Origin: Thinopyrum elongatum
Taxonomy: Eukaryota > Streptophyta > Magnoliopsida > Poales > Poaceae
Length of the DNA: 64,000 nucleotides
Direction: 5' to 3'
Assembly (NCBI GenBank): GCA_011799875.1
Contig: CM022302.1
Span: 186,860,942-186,924,941, forward strand
Positions 63,699-64,000 of this stretch are shown here, in pieces. The translations under genes were made by a program, and so were the position numbers. Below the pieces are notes generated by a model. It ran no database searches. It saw only the letters and a list, made by a program, of their open reading frames with translations, and was not told the DNA's origin. Numbering within the stretch: position 1 is the first letter of the stretch; each line of letters starts with the position of its first letter.

Positions 63699-64000
63699 TG
63701 AGGGAGTCCCGGATTAAGGGGTCCTCGGGCGTCCGGGTAATGTGACATGGGCGGACTGATGGGCCGTGAAGATATAAGATAGAAGGCCTTTCCCCATGTC
63801 TGGATGGGACTCTCCTTTGCGTGGATGGCAAGATTGGCATTCGGATGTGTAATTTCCTTCCTCTGTAAACCGACTCTGTACAACCCTAGCCCCCTCCGGT
63901 GTCTATATAAACCGGAGGGGTTTAGTCCGTAGAGGCTATCATAACTCCCATAGGCTAGACATCTAGGGTTCAGCCATCACGATCTCGAGGTAGATCAACT
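63699..64000 (+). mobile_element. Start of another Gypsy-type LTR, cut by the window end
   Basis: Begins TGAGGGAGTCCCGGATTA, a start common among Triticeae Gypsy LTRs. It contains a CTATATAAACCGGAGG promoter (TATA at 63904-63910) followed by ctagggttcagcc and ctcgaggtagatcaact typical of the transcribed part. It could be a solo LTR or a full element. Confidence 0.75.
63904..63910 (+). promoter_or_regulatory. TATA box of the right-edge LTR
   Basis: TATATAA between two complementary CCGG-containing words (cctccggtgtc and accggaggggt), so the box lies between inverted arms. Confidence 0.6.

Overview
The window looks like intergenic DNA of a large-genome grass, most likely a Triticeae species (wheat, Aegilops or barley group). 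Almost all of it is nested LTR retrotransposons whose LTR ends, primer sites and polyproteins are of plant Copia (SIRE/Maximus-like), Athila, Tat and Tekay/Del type. No intact host gene was found. The only host-like coding trace is a broken protein phosphatase 2C fragment (37494-38021, minus strand). Lineage calls come from motifs and architecture; family names were not assigned because no database search was possible.

Layout, left to right. A minus-strand Copia element (1-160 and 14000-21053) is split by a young plus-strand Tat-like Gypsy element, here 'element A' (161-13999). The Copia sits in an Athila-like block (21054-24243), which abuts a second Athila-like remnant (24244-24808) and a third, reversed one (24809-28290). 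That one is cut by a minus-strand, non-autonomous SIRE-like element, 'element H' (28291 to about 35058), which carries a gene with its own TATA box in place of pol. A low-copy stretch (about 35059-39385, continuing at 61688-63698) holds the PP2C pseudogene and local duplications. It is split by a Tekay-like element with 4.2-kb LTRs, 'element E' (39386-61687, perfect 5-bp target duplication tgtta). The right LTR of E is itself split by a second, minus-strand Tat-like Gypsy, 'element C' (47253-57713, perfect 5-bp duplication ccaac). The window ends in the first 302 bp of another LTR (63699-64000).

The most striking content is in the two Tat-like elements. Besides gag-pol, each carries a second gene on the opposite strand between pol and the 3' LTR. 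Each reverse gene has a TATA-like box upstream and consensus splice sites that keep one frame: 3 exons and about 1,273 codons in A, 7 exons and about 918 codons in C. The two proteins share a recognisable core (the type annotated as Transposase_28 / putative gypsy-type transposon) followed by long coiled coils. gag-pol and the reverse gene are convergent, and in C a 72-bp tandem array lies where they meet. Both elements also have an in-frame amber codon at the same place between protease and reverse transcriptase.

Other notable patterns are clusters of CGGT-N3-ACCG palindromes in the LTRs of two different Copia-type elements; a possible three-exon reading frame inside the LTR of E using a GC-AG intron; a 23-residue repeat inserted between RNase H and integrase in A; and element-specific short-word enrichment running through LTR, coding and intron sequence.
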